NCBI RefSeq assembly: GCF_021559775.1 | Contig: NZ_CP056047.1 | Coordinates: forward strand, 2,880,001-2,944,000 | DNA: 64,000 nt | Direction: 5' to 3' | DNA from: Gillisella vitis | GTDB taxonomy: Bacteria > Pseudomonadota > Alphaproteobacteria > Rhizobiales > Rhizobiaceae | In this document: one piece after another, positions 53,180 to 62,653 of the stretch | Position numbering within the stretch: the first letter of the stretch is position 1 | Layout of the letters: each line of letters begins with the position of its first letter | Notes under the pieces: generated by a model | What the model was told of the DNA's origin: nothing | Databases searched by the model: none | The model's input: only the letters and a program-made list of their open reading frames with translations | Program-made: the position numbers and the translations under genes

Positions 53180-54108
53180 ACACTCCCGGCGTAGTCGCGT
53201 GTGGGGCGGTCCATGACCTGCCGTCCCATCAGGCTCGCCGTCAGATCGGCCATCAGAATGGCGGTGCGGCCCCGCTCGTCCAGGAACGGGTTGAGTTCCA
53301 CCAGATCCAGGCTGGAGACCAGGCCGCTGTCATGCAGCATTTCCATCACCAGATGCGCCTCGCGGAACGTCGCGCCACCAGGCACCGTGGTGCCAACGGC
53401 GGGCGCAATCATCGGATCGAGAAAATCCACATCGAAACTGACATGCAGCAAGCCATTCGCGGCCCGAACCTTATCCAGAAAAGCCCGCAGCAGCACGGCA
53501 ACGCCATGCTCGTCGATCATCCGCATGTCATGCACGGTGATGCCGGTCCGGCGCAAAGCCGCTCGTTCCGCCGGATCGACACTGCGAATGCCGATCATTG
53601 CCACATGAGCCGGATCGACCGCTTCGACCAGATCCGGAAAATAGCCCGCAAATCCGGGCTGGCCGGTGAAATAAGCGACCGGCGTACCATGCAGATTGCC
53701 GCTTTCCGTGGTTTCCAGCGTATGGAAATCGGTATGGGCATCCAGCCAGAGCACAAAAAGCGGTCGGCCTTGTTCCGCCGCCCGGCGCGCCAGCCCCGGT
53801 ACCGTGCCAGCCGAAAGCGCGTGGTCACCACCCAGAAAAATCGGCATGGCATCCGCACTTTCGCGGTAAGCGGCCTCGGACAAGGTCTCGATCCAGGCAA
53901 CGGTTTCCGGCAGGTGATGCACAGCCGGATTGGGATGACTAAGGGACTTGAAGGCGGCAGGCGCGATATTGCCGAGATCGGTGACGCGATGGCCGAGCTC
54001 TTCCAGCATCGGGCCGAGCCCGGCAATACGCAGCGCGCTCGGTCCCATTTCACAGCCCAAACGGCCCGCCCCGATCTGCAAGGGAACTCCGATCAATCTG
54101 CACTCCAT
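53176..54108 (-). CDS. rocF: Arginase
   Basis: 310 residues. All manganese-binding segments are present: GGDHALSAGT, LDAHTDFHT and SFDVDFLDP. It hydrolyses arginine to ornithine and urea. First gene of the arginase-ornithine cyclodeaminase operon, divergent from an Lrp regulator across 78 bp, which probably controls it. The name arcA is used for the same enzyme in agrobacteria. Confidence 0.93.
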   Translation of the reverse strand: MECRLIGVPLQIGAGRLGCEMGPSALRIAGLGPMLEELGHRVTDLGNIAPAAFKSLSHPNPAVHHLPETVAWIETLSEAAYRESADAMPIFLGGDHALSAGTVPGLARRAAEQGRPLFVLWLDAHTDFHTLETTESGNLHGTPVAYFTGQPGFAGYFPDLVEAVDPAHVAMIGIRSVDPAERAALRRTGITVHDMRMIDEHGVAVLLRAFLDKVRAANGLLHVSFDVDFLDPMIAPAVGTTVPGGATFREAHLVMEMLHDSGLVSSLDLVELNPFLDERGRTAILMADLTASLMGRQVMDRPTRDYAGSV

Positions 54109-54186
54109 GCGTCTCTCCTATTGTTGTCGATAGTCAACCATTTGAAACTGGCGATTTGAACGATATAGATTGGCAATAATCTCCAT

Positions 54187-54678
54187 ATGGCTTATCGTTA
54201 TGGCAGTTTTATTGCTCAAAGTGAGAAGAGAGTGGACGATCTCGATGAACGGCTGGTCACGCTTCTGCGCCATAACGGCCGGCGCAGCATTTCCGATCTG
54301 GCGCTGGAAACCGGCGCGTCGCGCGCAACGGTGCGGGCGCGGCTGGAACGGCTGGAGCGTGAGGGTACCATTCTTGGCTATACCGTGATCCTGCGGGCCG
54401 ATACGGTCGATCTCGGTGTGCGCGGCATCATGATGATCGAAATCCAGGGCCATGTCACTGACAAGGTGATCCGGGCTCTGAGCGGTTTTCCCGAGATTTC
54501 CGCTGTGCACTCCACCAATGGGCGCTGGGACCTGATCGTTGAACTTGGCGCGGCAACCCTGACGGATTTCGACAGTGTCTTGCGACGGGTGCGACTGGTT
54601 CCCGGCATTACCAATAGCGAAACCAGCCTCATTCTTTCGACGCCGCGCTCAACCCGGGCAAGGCTGTCGAAGCCGTGA
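54187..54678 (+). CDS. Lrp/AsnC-family regulator, probable activator of arginine catabolism
   Basis: 163 residues. The helix-turn-helix (ISDLALETGASRATVRARLE, about 37-56) precedes the RAM effector domain. Divergent from arginase, it matches the local activators of arginase/ocd operons, which respond to arginine or ornithine; the effector here is inferred. The true start may be the GTG at 54232, which has GAGAAGAGA upstream and gives a family-typical N-terminus (VDDLDERL). Confidence 0.85.
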   Translation: MAYRYGSFIAQSEKRVDDLDERLVTLLRHNGRRSISDLALETGASRATVRARLERLEREGTILGYTVILRADTVDLGVRGIMMIEIQGHVTDKVIRALSGFPEISAVHSTNGRWDLIVELGAATLTDFDSVLRRVRLVPGITNSETSLILSTPRSTRARLSKP

Positions 54679-54719
54679 GCGCACCAACATCATCCGCAGC
54701 GCAACAAGGACGGAAACCC

Positions 54720-55487
54720 ATGACAGACAGACTGAAGGGAAAAATCGCCATCATTTCCGGTGGTGCGACCGGCATGGGCGGGGCGGCCTCGCGGCTGTTT
54801 GCAGCGGAAGGCGCTGCGGTCGCCATCATCGACCGCAATGGCGCGGAGGCCGAACAGACGGTCAAGGATATTCGTGATTCTGGCGGCATAGCCGATTTCT
54901 GGGTGGCCGATGTCTCGGAGGAAGGCGCCGTTCAGGCCGCCGTCAAGGGTGTCGAGGACCGGTTCGGGGCTGTCACCGTGTTGTTCAATCACGCCGGCAC
55001 CATCGTCATCAAGCCATTCCTGGAAACCACGCTGAAGGAATGGGATTGGCTGCACGCCGTCAATGTCCGCTCGATGTTTCTGATGACCCGAGCCGTTCTG
55101 CCCGGCATGATTGCCGCAGGCGGCGGCTCCATCGTCTGCACCTCCTCGATATCAGCCGTAGCAGCGACGCCGATGGAAGTGCTCTATGACACCACCAAGG
55201 GCGCGGTCCATATGTTTGCCCGCGCCATCGGCGTGGAATTCCGCGACCGGAACATTCGCTGCAACGCCGTCTGCCCCGGCTTTATCCGCACGCCGCATGG
55301 ACTTCGGGAATTGACCGACCTGCAAGCGCTGGGAGTCGATGTCTCGGATGCCGCCATCATCGCCCAGCAGGGCCGGATCGGCGAACCGGAAGACGTGGCC
55401 CGCGCTGCCCTTTACCTCGCCAGCGACGAATCCCGCTTCGTCAATGGCGCCCATCTGTTCGTGGATAACGGCTTTACGGCGATCTGA
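54720..55487 (+). CDS. Short-chain dehydrogenase/reductase
   Basis: 255 residues. A classical SDR: the NAD(P) motif SGGATGMGG, active-site Ser in CTSSISA, and the YDTTK catalytic pair. AAGGACGG lies before this ATG; a GTG at 54675 would overlap the Lrp stop. The substrate is unknown. It follows the Lrp gene closely and is probably co-transcribed with it. Confidence 0.85.
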   Translation: MTDRLKGKIAIISGGATGMGGAASRLFAAEGAAVAIIDRNGAEAEQTVKDIRDSGGIADFWVADVSEEGAVQAAVKGVEDRFGAVTVLFNHAGTIVIKPFLETTLKEWDWLHAVNVRSMFLMTRAVLPGMIAAGGGSIVCTSSISAVAATPMEVLYDTTKGAVHMFARAIGVEFRDRNIRCNAVCPGFIRTPHGLRELTDLQALGVDVSDAAIIAQQGRIGEPEDVARAALYLASDESRFVNGAHLFVDNGFTAI

Positions 55488-55496
55488 GCATGGAAA

Positions 55497-55524
55497 AGGC
55501 CGTGCAGGAACCCCCGCACGGCCT
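55497..55524 (+). terminator. Hairpin after the SDR gene
   Basis: AGGCCGTGC and GCACGGCCT form a 9-bp stem around a 10-nt loop, 9 nt after the SDR stop, followed by CTTCT. It also lies beyond the end of the convergent mutarotase gene. Confidence 0.6.
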
Positions 55525-55603
55525 CTTCTGGCTCAAAACCCCATCCAGGGCCTTTCGCCCTTTGCAGCCGCAGGTCCGCCAATGCGACTGCTGCAATCAG
55601 GGG

Positions 55604-56035
55604 TTATTTCGGATATATCACGCCTTTCTTAAGAATGACATTGGCATAAAGGCGGGGTTCGCCAGTTTGCACAACTGTATGCGCCGCCTTGACGCGCGGA
55701 TAGAAATCCGGCCCCAGCAGCGGGACGACCGGCTGTTTTGGCTCATGGGCAGCGCAGCAGGCGATGATTTCCGTATGGACCGGGTCAAGTGCATCACGAT
55801 CCTTGCCGACGGTGGAGCGGAAAATCGCTTCCGGCACGAAATCATCGATCGGCAGAACCGAGAGAATGGCATCCAGCACGGGAATAAGGCCGAGACCATC
55901 CAGCCGCACCAGCCGCTTTGCATGTTCGAGACCAGGATAATTGCCATCGACAATGGCGATTTCATCACCATGCCCCATGGCCCGCAGGGTGGCCAGCAAT
56001 TCGGGATTGAGGATGGGGTTGAGACCCTTCAGCAT
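55604..56035 (-). CDS. RbsD/FucU-family sugar mutarotase
   Basis: 143 residues. The catalytic His is His22 in MGHGDEIAIVDGNYP; FucU-type length and C-terminal Tyr-Ala-Asn (YANVILKKG). It interconverts sugar anomers. Its ATG follows the ROK-regulator stop with no gap, so the two are co-translated. The neighbouring fructose transporter suggests it supplies the anomer used by the pathway. Confidence 0.87.
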   Translation of the reverse strand: MLKGLNPILNPELLATLRAMGHGDEIAIVDGNYPGLEHAKRLVRLDGLGLIPVLDAILSVLPIDDFVPEAIFRSTVGKDRDALDPVHTEIIACCAAHEPKQPVVPLLGPDFYPRVKAAHTVVQTGEPRLYANVILKKGVIYPK

Positions 56036-57265
56036 TTACAGTAACTCCTTGAACAACACATTCTGATCCAAAAGATAACGGGAAAACAGCGGCAGGCTGG
56101 CACCGCCCACCGACCGGGCCTGGTGGCCGACGGCGCCTTCGACGATCTCGGGCATCAATACACCCTGGAGGTCGAGATCACGCGCCGCTTCCTGGATGGC
56201 GACGACCAAACGCTGGCGTACCCATTGCGGAAAACCGCCATCGATGACGGCGGCGGAAAAGTCGATGATCGAGGCCGCCGCCACAATCGCCTGGGCCAGC
56301 GCTGCGGCGGTATCGCGGATCCAGATCTCCAGCGGTTCGCCATAGTCCACCCAGTCGCTCGGCGAATACCACAGGGACTGGCTATCCTGTCCATAGTCAC
56401 GCAGCAGGTTTTCCAACACGAAAATCGACGCGATCTTCAAAAGCTGGACGGTTTTGCCATCGCGCCTTTGCACAGGCAGCGGCCCAACCGCGCCAGCTGT
56501 GCCGGTGCGTCCGGAAAACAGCGAGGAATTCAACACGATGCCGCCGCCCACGAAGGAGCCGAGGAAAAAATAGACGAAATCCGGATAGTGTGGCCCAACC
56601 CCGAACACCAGTTCGGCGGCGCAGGCGCTGGTCGCATCGTTCTGGATGAAGACCGGATAACCAATCCGGGCCGCGACATCGGCTTGCAGGTCGGTATCGC
56701 GCCAGACATCCATTTCCTCTGATGGCGCGCCGGTCTCCTCCGCCCAACTCCACAGTTCGAACGGCGCTGCGATGCCCACACCGGCAATTCGGGCCCGCTC
56801 AGCTACGGAAAGCCTGCCCTCGATATCGGAAATGCCGCCGACGATGAAATCCAGCAGGAGGCCGGGCATCGGATAAGGATAGGTGCGACGCACCTCATGG
56901 CGGATCGTGCCGACGAAATCCATCAGCACCAGGTTGGCACTGCGTCTCCCGATCTTGACCCCGAACGAATAGACCGCATCCGGATTGAGCCGCATTGGCA
57001 CCGAAGGCTGGCCGACGCGTCCACGCACCGGCTCACCGCGCACCAGCAGCTTTTCGCGCTCCAGCACCCGCATGATCACGGTCACCGTCTGGGCCGAGAG
57101 ACCGCTGCGCCGGGCAATTTCCGCCTTGGACAGGCTGCCATGCCGGCGCACCAGCGACATGACCAGCCGCTCGTTATAGGCGCGCACGCCGACCTGATTG
57201 GCGCCGCCACTCGTCTCGAGGGCAGCGGGCGGCATGGCCAGACCCGCATTCATTCCCTCTGTCAT
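56036..57265 (-). CDS. frcR: ROK-family transcription regulator of the fructose locus
   Basis: 409 residues. N-terminal winged helix (KAEIARRSGLSAQTVTVIMR, about 47-66) and a ROK sugar-kinase-like domain with an ND near residue 213. The zinc motif CxCGxxGC of ROK proteins is missing: the region after GAVGPLPV has no cysteine cluster. Divergent from the transporter genes as frcR is from frcBCAK in Sinorhizobium. GGGAGG before the ATG sets the start. Repression released by fructose is inferred. Confidence 0.85.
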   Translation of the reverse strand: MTEGMNAGLAMPPAALETSGGANQVGVRAYNERLVMSLVRRHGSLSKAEIARRSGLSAQTVTVIMRVLEREKLLVRGEPVRGRVGQPSVPMRLNPDAVYSFGVKIGRRSANLVLMDFVGTIRHEVRRTYPYPMPGLLLDFIVGGISDIEGRLSVAERARIAGVGIAAPFELWSWAEETGAPSEEMDVWRDTDLQADVAARIGYPVFIQNDATSACAAELVFGVGPHYPDFVYFFLGSFVGGGIVLNSSLFSGRTGTAGAVGPLPVQRRDGKTVQLLKIASIFVLENLLRDYGQDSQSLWYSPSDWVDYGEPLEIWIRDTAAALAQAIVAAASIIDFSAAVIDGGFPQWVRQRLVVAIQEAARDLDLQGVLMPEIVEGAVGHQARSVGGASLPLFSRYLLDQNVLFKELL

Positions 57266-57614
57266 CGATCATCCTCCCATCCCGCCCAACCCGGCCAGAG
57301 AGCCGCGTGCGACAAGAATTTCAAGGCCCCGAGCTCTGCCGGATTAGCATTTCGCCATCCTGGCCCGGCAACCAATTCTGCTGAGCATCCTGCTCCGTAT
57401 CAGCCTGGCACAGGCTCCTCCCGCCCTGCCACGACCGCGCCAAGCATGCCACAGTGGATTAATAATTCAACTCGATTTATTTATTGACAGGCATTTGGAA
57501 TAGTGTTTTCTTGAGGCAGGAAGCATGGGGGCCAACACGGGAGAGGTGATGGACTATGCGAACCGAACGGCCCCTTGAGAGGGTGCGTTTATCTTTGTCC
57601 TTGGGAGGATCCAT
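57266..57614. promoter_or_regulatory. Divergent control region of the frc locus
   Basis: A 349-bp gap between the ROK regulator and frcB with no gene. A TTGACA at 57484-57489 is a possible -35 for frcB, in an AT-rich patch (57460-57510). GGGAGG sites for both genes are at the edges. The operator of the ROK protein probably lies here but was not recognised. Confidence 0.5.
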
Positions 57615-58640
57615 ATGAAGACCAATTTGATCGGCGCCACGCTTGGCGCCCTGGCTCTCGGCGTTGTCTTTTCGACAGGCGCACAGGCTGCTGACGTTTC
57701 AGCCTGCCTGATCACCAAAACCGATACCAATCCATTCTTCGTCAAGATGAAGGAAGGCGCTTCCGCCAAGGCCAAGGAACTGGGCGTTACGCTGAAGTCC
57801 TATGCCGGCAAGATCGACGGCGATAGCGAAAGCCAGGTTGCAGCCATTGAAACCTGCATTGCCGATGGTGCCAAAGGTATCCTGATCACCGCCTCCGACA
57901 CCAAGGGCATCGTGCCTGCCGTCAAGGAAGCCCGCGACGCTGGTCTTCTGGTGATCGCACTCGATACGCCGCTTGATCCGGTCAATGCCGCTGACGCGAC
58001 ATTTGCGACCGACAACCTTCTTGCTGGCAAGCTGATTGGCCAGTGGGCTGCCGCCACCTTGGGCGACAAGGCCAAGGATGCCAAGGTTGCCTTCCTCGAC
58101 CTTACCCCTGCCCAGCCATCGGTTGACGTTATGCGCGACCAGGGCTTCATGATCGGCTTCGGCATTGATCCGAAGGACCCGAACAAGATTGGTGACGAAA
58201 CCGACCCGCGCATCGTCGGCCACGACATCACCAACGGCAACGAAGAAGGTGGCCGTACGGCCATGGAAAACCTTCTGCAGAAAAACCCGAACATCAACGT
58301 TGTTCACACGATCAACGAACCAGCCGCTGCTGGTGCCTATGAAGCCCTCAAGGCTGTTGGCAAGCAGAAGGACGTGCTGATCGTATCGGTTGACGGCGGC
58401 TGCCCTGGCGTGAAAAACGTCAAGGAAGGCGTGATTGGTGCGACATCGCAGCAGTATCCGCTGATGATGGCGGCTCTCGGCATCGAAGCCATCAAGAAGT
58501 TTGCTGACTCTGGCGAAAAGCCAAAGCCAACCGCTGGCAAGGACTTCTTTGATACGGGCGTTTCGCTCGTCACCGACAAGGCTGCCAAGGGCGTACCGTC
58601 AATCGACGTCGCCGAAGGCCTGAAGAAGTGCTGGGGCTGA
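57615..58640 (+). CDS. frcB: Fructose ABC transporter periplasmic binding protein
   Basis: 341 residues. Signal peptide (cleavage after AQA, near residue 25), then a type I periplasmic-binding fold of the ribose/galactose class ([16 protein letters not shown]). GGGAGG precedes the ATG. First gene of the frcBCA-kinase operon; a stem-loop after it should favour its higher expression. Confidence 0.92.
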   Translation: MKTNLIGATLGALALGVVFSTGAQAADVSACLITKTDTNPFFVKMKEGASAKAKELGVTLKSYAGKIDGDSESQVAAIETCIADGAKGILITASDTKGIVPAVKEARDAGLLVIALDTPLDPVNAADATFATDNLLAGKLIGQWAAATLGDKAKDAKVAFLDLTPAQPSVDVMRDQGFMIGFGIDPKDPNKIGDETDPRIVGHDITNGNEEGGRTAMENLLQKNPNINVVHTINEPAAAGAYEALKAVGKQKDVLIVSVDGGCPGVKNVKEGVIGATSQQYPLMMAALGIEAIKKFADSGEKPKPTAGKDFFDTGVSLVTDKAAKGVPSIDVAEGLKKCWG

Positions 58641-58664
58641 TACGCTCTTGAAATATTGCAACGG

Positions 58665-58686
58665 AAGGGCGGCTCAGGCCGCCTTT
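58665..58686 (+). terminator. Intercistronic stem-loop between frcB and frcC
   Basis: AAGGGCGGC pairs with GCCGCCTTT (one G-T pair) around a 4-nt loop, 25 nt after the frcB stop. With only T3 it is probably a partial terminator or mRNA-end protector, giving more binding protein than permease. Confidence 0.65.
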
Positions 58687-58835
58687 CTGGTAAGCGCGAT
58701 ACGCAACCAAGAGTAATAGACAGATTTCTGGGTTGAATACATAAATTCTACAATGCCGCAGGCGGCCGTCGGCAATTGGTGTCACGGTCCAGCCCGGCCC
58801 TCAAGCCTCAGAAGAGGTCCACGGGAGGAAAGCCG

Positions 58836-59918
58836 ATGAGCGAGCCAAAAGCCGCCACCAAACCTCATCTTGAATACGAGAATGTGCTGTCGGGCAGTGC
58901 CACTGCGGTCGCGCAGTTCGATACCAACGACAAGACGCCATTGCAAAAGTTTCAGCACTTCCTGCATTCCAGCCCGGCTGCCGTGCCACTGATCGTGCTG
59001 ATTCTGTCACTGATCGCGTTCGGCGTCATTCTGGGTGGCAAATTCTTTTCACCCTTTGCCCTGACGCTGATTTTGCAGCAGGTTGCCATTACCGGCATCA
59101 TCGGCGCAGCCCAGACCCTGATTATCCTCACCGCCGGGATTGACCTTTCGGTGGGGGCCATCATGGTCCTGTCTTCTGTCGTCATGGGGCAATTTGCCGT
59201 TCACTATGGCGTGCCTGGCCCGCTTGCCGTGCTGTGCGGCTTTGCCGTCGGCGGCATTTGCGGCTTCATCAATGGCGTGCTGGTGGCCCGCGTCAAGCTG
59301 CCCCCCTTCATTGTCACACTCGGCATGTGGCAGATCGTGCTGGCAGCCAATTTCCTGTATTCCGGCAACGAGACAATCCGCTCGCAAGACCTGGGCACCA
59401 ATGCGCCCATCCTGCAATATTTTGGCCAAAGCTTTAAGTTGGGCGGCGCCGTCCTGACCTATGGTGTGATCGCACTCGCCCTTCTGGTTGCGGTCCTCTG
59501 GTATGTCTTGAACAACACCGCCTGGGGCCGCCATCTCTACGCTGTCGGCGACGATCCCGATGCAGCGGAATTGTCTGGCGTCAATGTCAAGCGCATGCTG
59601 ATTTCCGTCTACACCCTTGCCGGCCTGATCTGTGCGCTGGGTGGTTGGGCGATGATTGGCCGTATCGGTTCGGTATCGCCAACGGCTGGCCAGTTTGCCA
59701 ATATCGAATCCATCACGGCCGTAGTGATTGGCGGCATGTCGCTGTTTGGTGGCCGCGGCTCCATCATGGGCATGCTGTTTGGCGCGTTGATCGTCGGCGT
59801 GTTCCAGCTTGGCCTGCGCATGGCCGGCACCGACCCGCAATGGACCTATATGCTGATCGGCGTGCTGATCATTGCCGCCGTTGCAATTGACCAATGGATC
59901 AGAAAGGTAGCTGGCTAA
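58836..59918 (+). CDS. frcC: Fructose ABC transporter permease
   Basis: 360 residues, about ten membrane helices, RbsC/AraH family, with the AGIDLSVGAIMVLSSV signature. An acidic cytoplasmic head of about 40 residues precedes TM1. GGGAGGAA supports the ATG at 58836. Its stop overlaps the ATPase start (TAATG). Confidence 0.92.
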   Translation: MSEPKAATKPHLEYENVLSGSATAVAQFDTNDKTPLQKFQHFLHSSPAAVPLIVLILSLIAFGVILGGKFFSPFALTLILQQVAITGIIGAAQTLIILTAGIDLSVGAIMVLSSVVMGQFAVHYGVPGPLAVLCGFAVGGICGFINGVLVARVKLPPFIVTLGMWQIVLAANFLYSGNETIRSQDLGTNAPILQYFGQSFKLGGAVLTYGVIALALLVAVLWYVLNNTAWGRHLYAVGDDPDAAELSGVNVKRMLISVYTLAGLICALGGWAMIGRIGSVSPTAGQFANIESITAVVIGGMSLFGGRGSIMGMLFGALIVGVFQLGLRMAGTDPQWTYMLIGVLIIAAVAIDQWIRKVAG

Positions 59919-60700
59919 TGGCACAAGAACCCATTCTCACCGCCCGTGGTCTCGTCAAGCGTTATGGCCGCGTCACTGCCCTCGACAACGCCGATTTTGA
60001 TCTCTATCCGGGTGAAATCCTTGCAGTCATCGGCGATAACGGCGCTGGTAAATCCTCATTGATCAAGGCTATTTCCGGCGCGGTGACGCCGGATGAAGGC
60101 GAGATCAAGCTTGAAGGCAAGACCATCAATTTCCGTTCGCCGATTGATGCCCGCAAGGCCGGTATCGAAACGGTGTATCAGAACCTTGCCCTGTCTCCGG
60201 CACTCTCCATTGCCGACAATATGTTCCTAGGCCGCGAAATGCGCAAACCCGGCATCATGGGCAGCGTGTTCCGGGCGCTGGACAAGCCTGCCATGGACAA
60301 ATTTGCCCGTGAAAAGTTGTCCGAGCTTGGTCTGATGACCATCCAGAATATCAATCAAGCAGTGGAAACCCTGTCGGGCGGTCAGCGTCAGGGTGTGGCT
60401 GTGGCCCGTGCCGCAGCCTTCGGTTCCAAGGTGGTTATCCTCGACGAACCAACCGCTGCCTTGGGTGTCAAGGAAAGCCGCCGCGTGCTGGAACTGATCC
60501 AGGACGTGCGCTCGCGCGGCATGCCGATCGTGCTGATCTCACACAACATGCCGCATGTGTTTGAAGTGGCCGACCGCATCCATATTCATCGGCTTGGCAA
60601 GCGCTTGTGCGTGATCAATCCGAAGGATTACACCATGTCGGATGCCGTGGCCTTCATGACGGGTGCAAAAGAAGCACCAGCAGAAGCGATTGCAGCATGA
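59918..60700 (+). CDS. frcA: Fructose ABC transporter ATP-binding protein
   Basis: 260 residues. One ABC domain: Walker A GDNGAGKSS, signature LSGGQRQ, Walker B VVILDEPT. The single-domain form differs from the double ATPases (RbsA) of most CUT2 importers and is typical of frcA. It overlaps the kinase gene by ATGA. Confidence 0.93.
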   Translation: MAQEPILTARGLVKRYGRVTALDNADFDLYPGEILAVIGDNGAGKSSLIKAISGAVTPDEGEIKLEGKTINFRSPIDARKAGIETVYQNLALSPALSIADNMFLGREMRKPGIMGSVFRALDKPAMDKFAREKLSELGLMTIQNINQAVETLSGGQRQGVAVARAAAFGSKVVILDEPTAALGVKESRRVLELIQDVRSRGMPIVLISHNMPHVFEVADRIHIHRLGKRLCVINPKDYTMSDAVAFMTGAKEAPAEAIAA

Positions 60701-61332
60701 CAACATCTATTTCCTCCCTTCTTGAGGAAATCACGCGGCTGGCCCAAGGGGCCAGCCGTTTCATGATCGCCATTGCCGGGCCGCCAGGGGCCGGTAAGTC
60801 AACCCTGTCCGAAGCCTTGCGCGAGGCGCTGATTGCGCGGGGCGAAACTGCGGAAATCCTGCCGATGGACGGATTTCATATGGACAATGGCATTCTGGAA
60901 CAGCGCGGCCTGCTGAAGCGCAAAGGCGCCCCGGAAACCTTCGACGTGCGTGGCTTTCTCGACATCGTCACTGCGGTGAAGGCCGGCGATGAGGAGGTTC
61001 TCGTACCGGTCTTCGACCGCGACCGCGAATTGGCGATTGCTTCGGCCCGGTCAATTTCGCCTGACACCCGCTTCATTCTGGTCGAGGGCAATTACCTGCT
61101 TCTGGATCGCGCGCCTTGGACCCGTCTGCAAAGCTGCTTCGACCTGACTGTGTTCGTTGGCCCCCCACTGGAGGTGCTGGAACAGCGTCTGCGGGACCGT
61201 TGGGTTCATTACGGACTGGACGAGGCCGCAATCGCCTGGAAATTGAACGGCAACGACTTGCCCAACGGGCGATTGGTGATCGAAGCCTCCCGGCCCGCCG
61301 ATATCAGCGTCGATATCGTCGCCATCGCGTGA
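60697..61332 (+). CDS. frcK: Kinase of the fructose locus (nucleoside/fructose kinase-like P-loop enzyme)
   Basis: 211 residues. Walker A GPPGAGKST (about 28-36) and a panK/uridine-kinase-like fold with DGFHMDNG. The position matches frcK of Sinorhizobium, whose substrate is thought to be the imported sugar. The ATGA overlap with frcA shows translational coupling. Biochemical substrate unproven from sequence. Confidence 0.85.
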   Translation: MTTSISSLLEEITRLAQGASRFMIAIAGPPGAGKSTLSEALREALIARGETAEILPMDGFHMDNGILEQRGLLKRKGAPETFDVRGFLDIVTAVKAGDEEVLVPVFDRDRELAIASARSISPDTRFILVEGNYLLLDRAPWTRLQSCFDLTVFVGPPLEVLEQRLRDRWVHYGLDEAAIAWKLNGNDLPNGRLVIEASRPADISVDIVAIA

Positions 61333-61393
61333 AATAGCATTTTCCTGGAAAAAGGGGCGGATTCGCCTCGACTCCAGCCAAAGATCTGCTTAG

Positions 61394-61413
61394 AAAATAA
61401 GCACGCTTATTTT
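61394..61413. promoter_or_regulatory. Perfect 9-bp palindrome between frcK and the amino acid transporter
   Basis: AAAATAAGC and GCTTATTTT flank a 2-nt centre. The short centre fits a dimeric repressor site better than a hairpin loop, though a weak terminator for frcK is possible. A TTGACA follows at 61427-61432. Confidence 0.45.
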
Positions 61414-61540
61414 CCGCACAATAGCATTGACAGCTGCCCCCTTCCCCGCTCTATTTGTATAGTCAAATAGCCGAGAAACGGCTGAGGGGAATTGCACCGG
61501 TACGAGAGATCGCCGGTTGCGGGCAACTGGAGAAATCGCG

Positions 61541-62368
61541 ATGCAGAAAAGACTGTTGTTGAAGGCGGCGCTTGGTGCTGCCCTGTTGTTTGGCGCGAGC
61601 CTTTCGGCCCATGCCGAGGATGCGCTGACGAAAATCAAGGCCGCAGGCACGTTGAAGGTCGGAACGGAAACCGCCTTTGCGCCGTTCGATTTTATTGATG
61701 GTGGCGACCACGTCGGCCTCAACGTTGATCTCTTTGCGGAAATCGGCAAGGAACTGGGCGTGAAGGTTGAGTGGATTGCCCTGCCGTGGGACGGCGTTTT
61801 GCCCGGCCTTGAAGCAGGCAAGTTCGATATTGTTGCAGGCCCCGCCACCGTCACCAAAGCCCGCATGGAGCGCTACCGCTTCACCGCGCCCATTGCCGAA
61901 GCCACGGTTGCGATTCTGAAAAAGGCTGGCGACAAGACTATTACCAAGCCTGAGGATCTGGCGGGTAAATCTGTTGGCGTCGGCAAGGCCACAGCCCAGC
62001 TGGCGCAGTTGCAGGAGCTTTCCGCAACCCTGCCGAAGAAAATTGATGTACGTGAATATGTCTCCTTCAACGATGCCTATGCCGATATGGCCGCAGGCCG
62101 CGTGGTGGCCGTTGCCAATTCGCTGCCCAACATTGCTTTTGTGGCCAAGCAGCGCAATGGAGCCTTTGAAGTGGTGGTGCCACCCTTTGGCAAAAAGAGC
62201 TATTTCAGCTTTGTTGGCACCAAGGATGCTGACCACGCCAGCCTGATCGACGCCGTCGATGCCGCCATCATCAAGATGAAGGGCGATGGCCGCATGGCGA
62301 AATTGCAGGAAAAGTGGTTTGGCACCAAGTTTGATACGCCTGATAGCGTAAAAGACCCGGCGTTTTGA
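61541..62368 (+). CDS. Polar amino acid ABC transporter binding protein
   Basis: 275 residues. Signal peptide (SAHA, cleavage near residue 25), then a type II periplasmic-binding fold (LKVGTETAFAPFDFIDGG; AGPATVTKARMERYRFTAPI). CTGGAG lies before the ATG. Likely ligand: a polar amino acid or opine-like compound; the exact one cannot be told. First gene of a transporter operon with two permeases and an ATPase. Confidence 0.9.
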   Translation: MQKRLLLKAALGAALLFGASLSAHAEDALTKIKAAGTLKVGTETAFAPFDFIDGGDHVGLNVDLFAEIGKELGVKVEWIALPWDGVLPGLEAGKFDIVAGPATVTKARMERYRFTAPIAEATVAILKKAGDKTITKPEDLAGKSVGVGKATAQLAQLQELSATLPKKIDVREYVSFNDAYADMAAGRVVAVANSLPNIAFVAKQRNGAFEVVVPPFGKKSYFSFVGTKDADHASLIDAVDAAIIKMKGDGRMAKLQEKWFGTKFDTPDSVKDPAF

Positions 62369-62428
62369 GGTGAGCTATCCTAAGGTTCTGCCTCTGGAAC
62401 GACAGATGATCGCTTGATCTGCCGCCTG

Positions 62429-62600
62429 CCCCCCTCTGCCTTGCCAGGCATCTCCCCCTCAAGGGGGGAGATCGACTCGCCCGAAGCGCCCAGTCAATCA
62501 GCCAGAACGGCATTTTGCGGTTGCGTCAGTTTAAGCAAGTCGTGGTGATCTATCTGATCTCCCCCCTTGAGGGGGAGATGTCCGGCAGGACAGAGGGGGG
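62429..62600. repeat. Inverted pair of 45-nt palindromic repeats
   Basis: Left copy 62429-62473 and right copy 62556-62600 are inverted, matching at 41 of 45 positions, separated by 82 nt. Each has a C6 edge and an inner palindrome (ATCTCCCCC/GGGGGGAGAT around TCAA). They resemble rhizobial intergenic mosaic elements. The pair lies between the binding-protein and first permease genes and could form one large hairpin in the mRNA. Confidence 0.82.
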
Positions 62601-62653
62601 TATCCCGCACGCTGTCGTTTATTGTGGTCCGCAACAGCGGAGACTGGGGTGCC

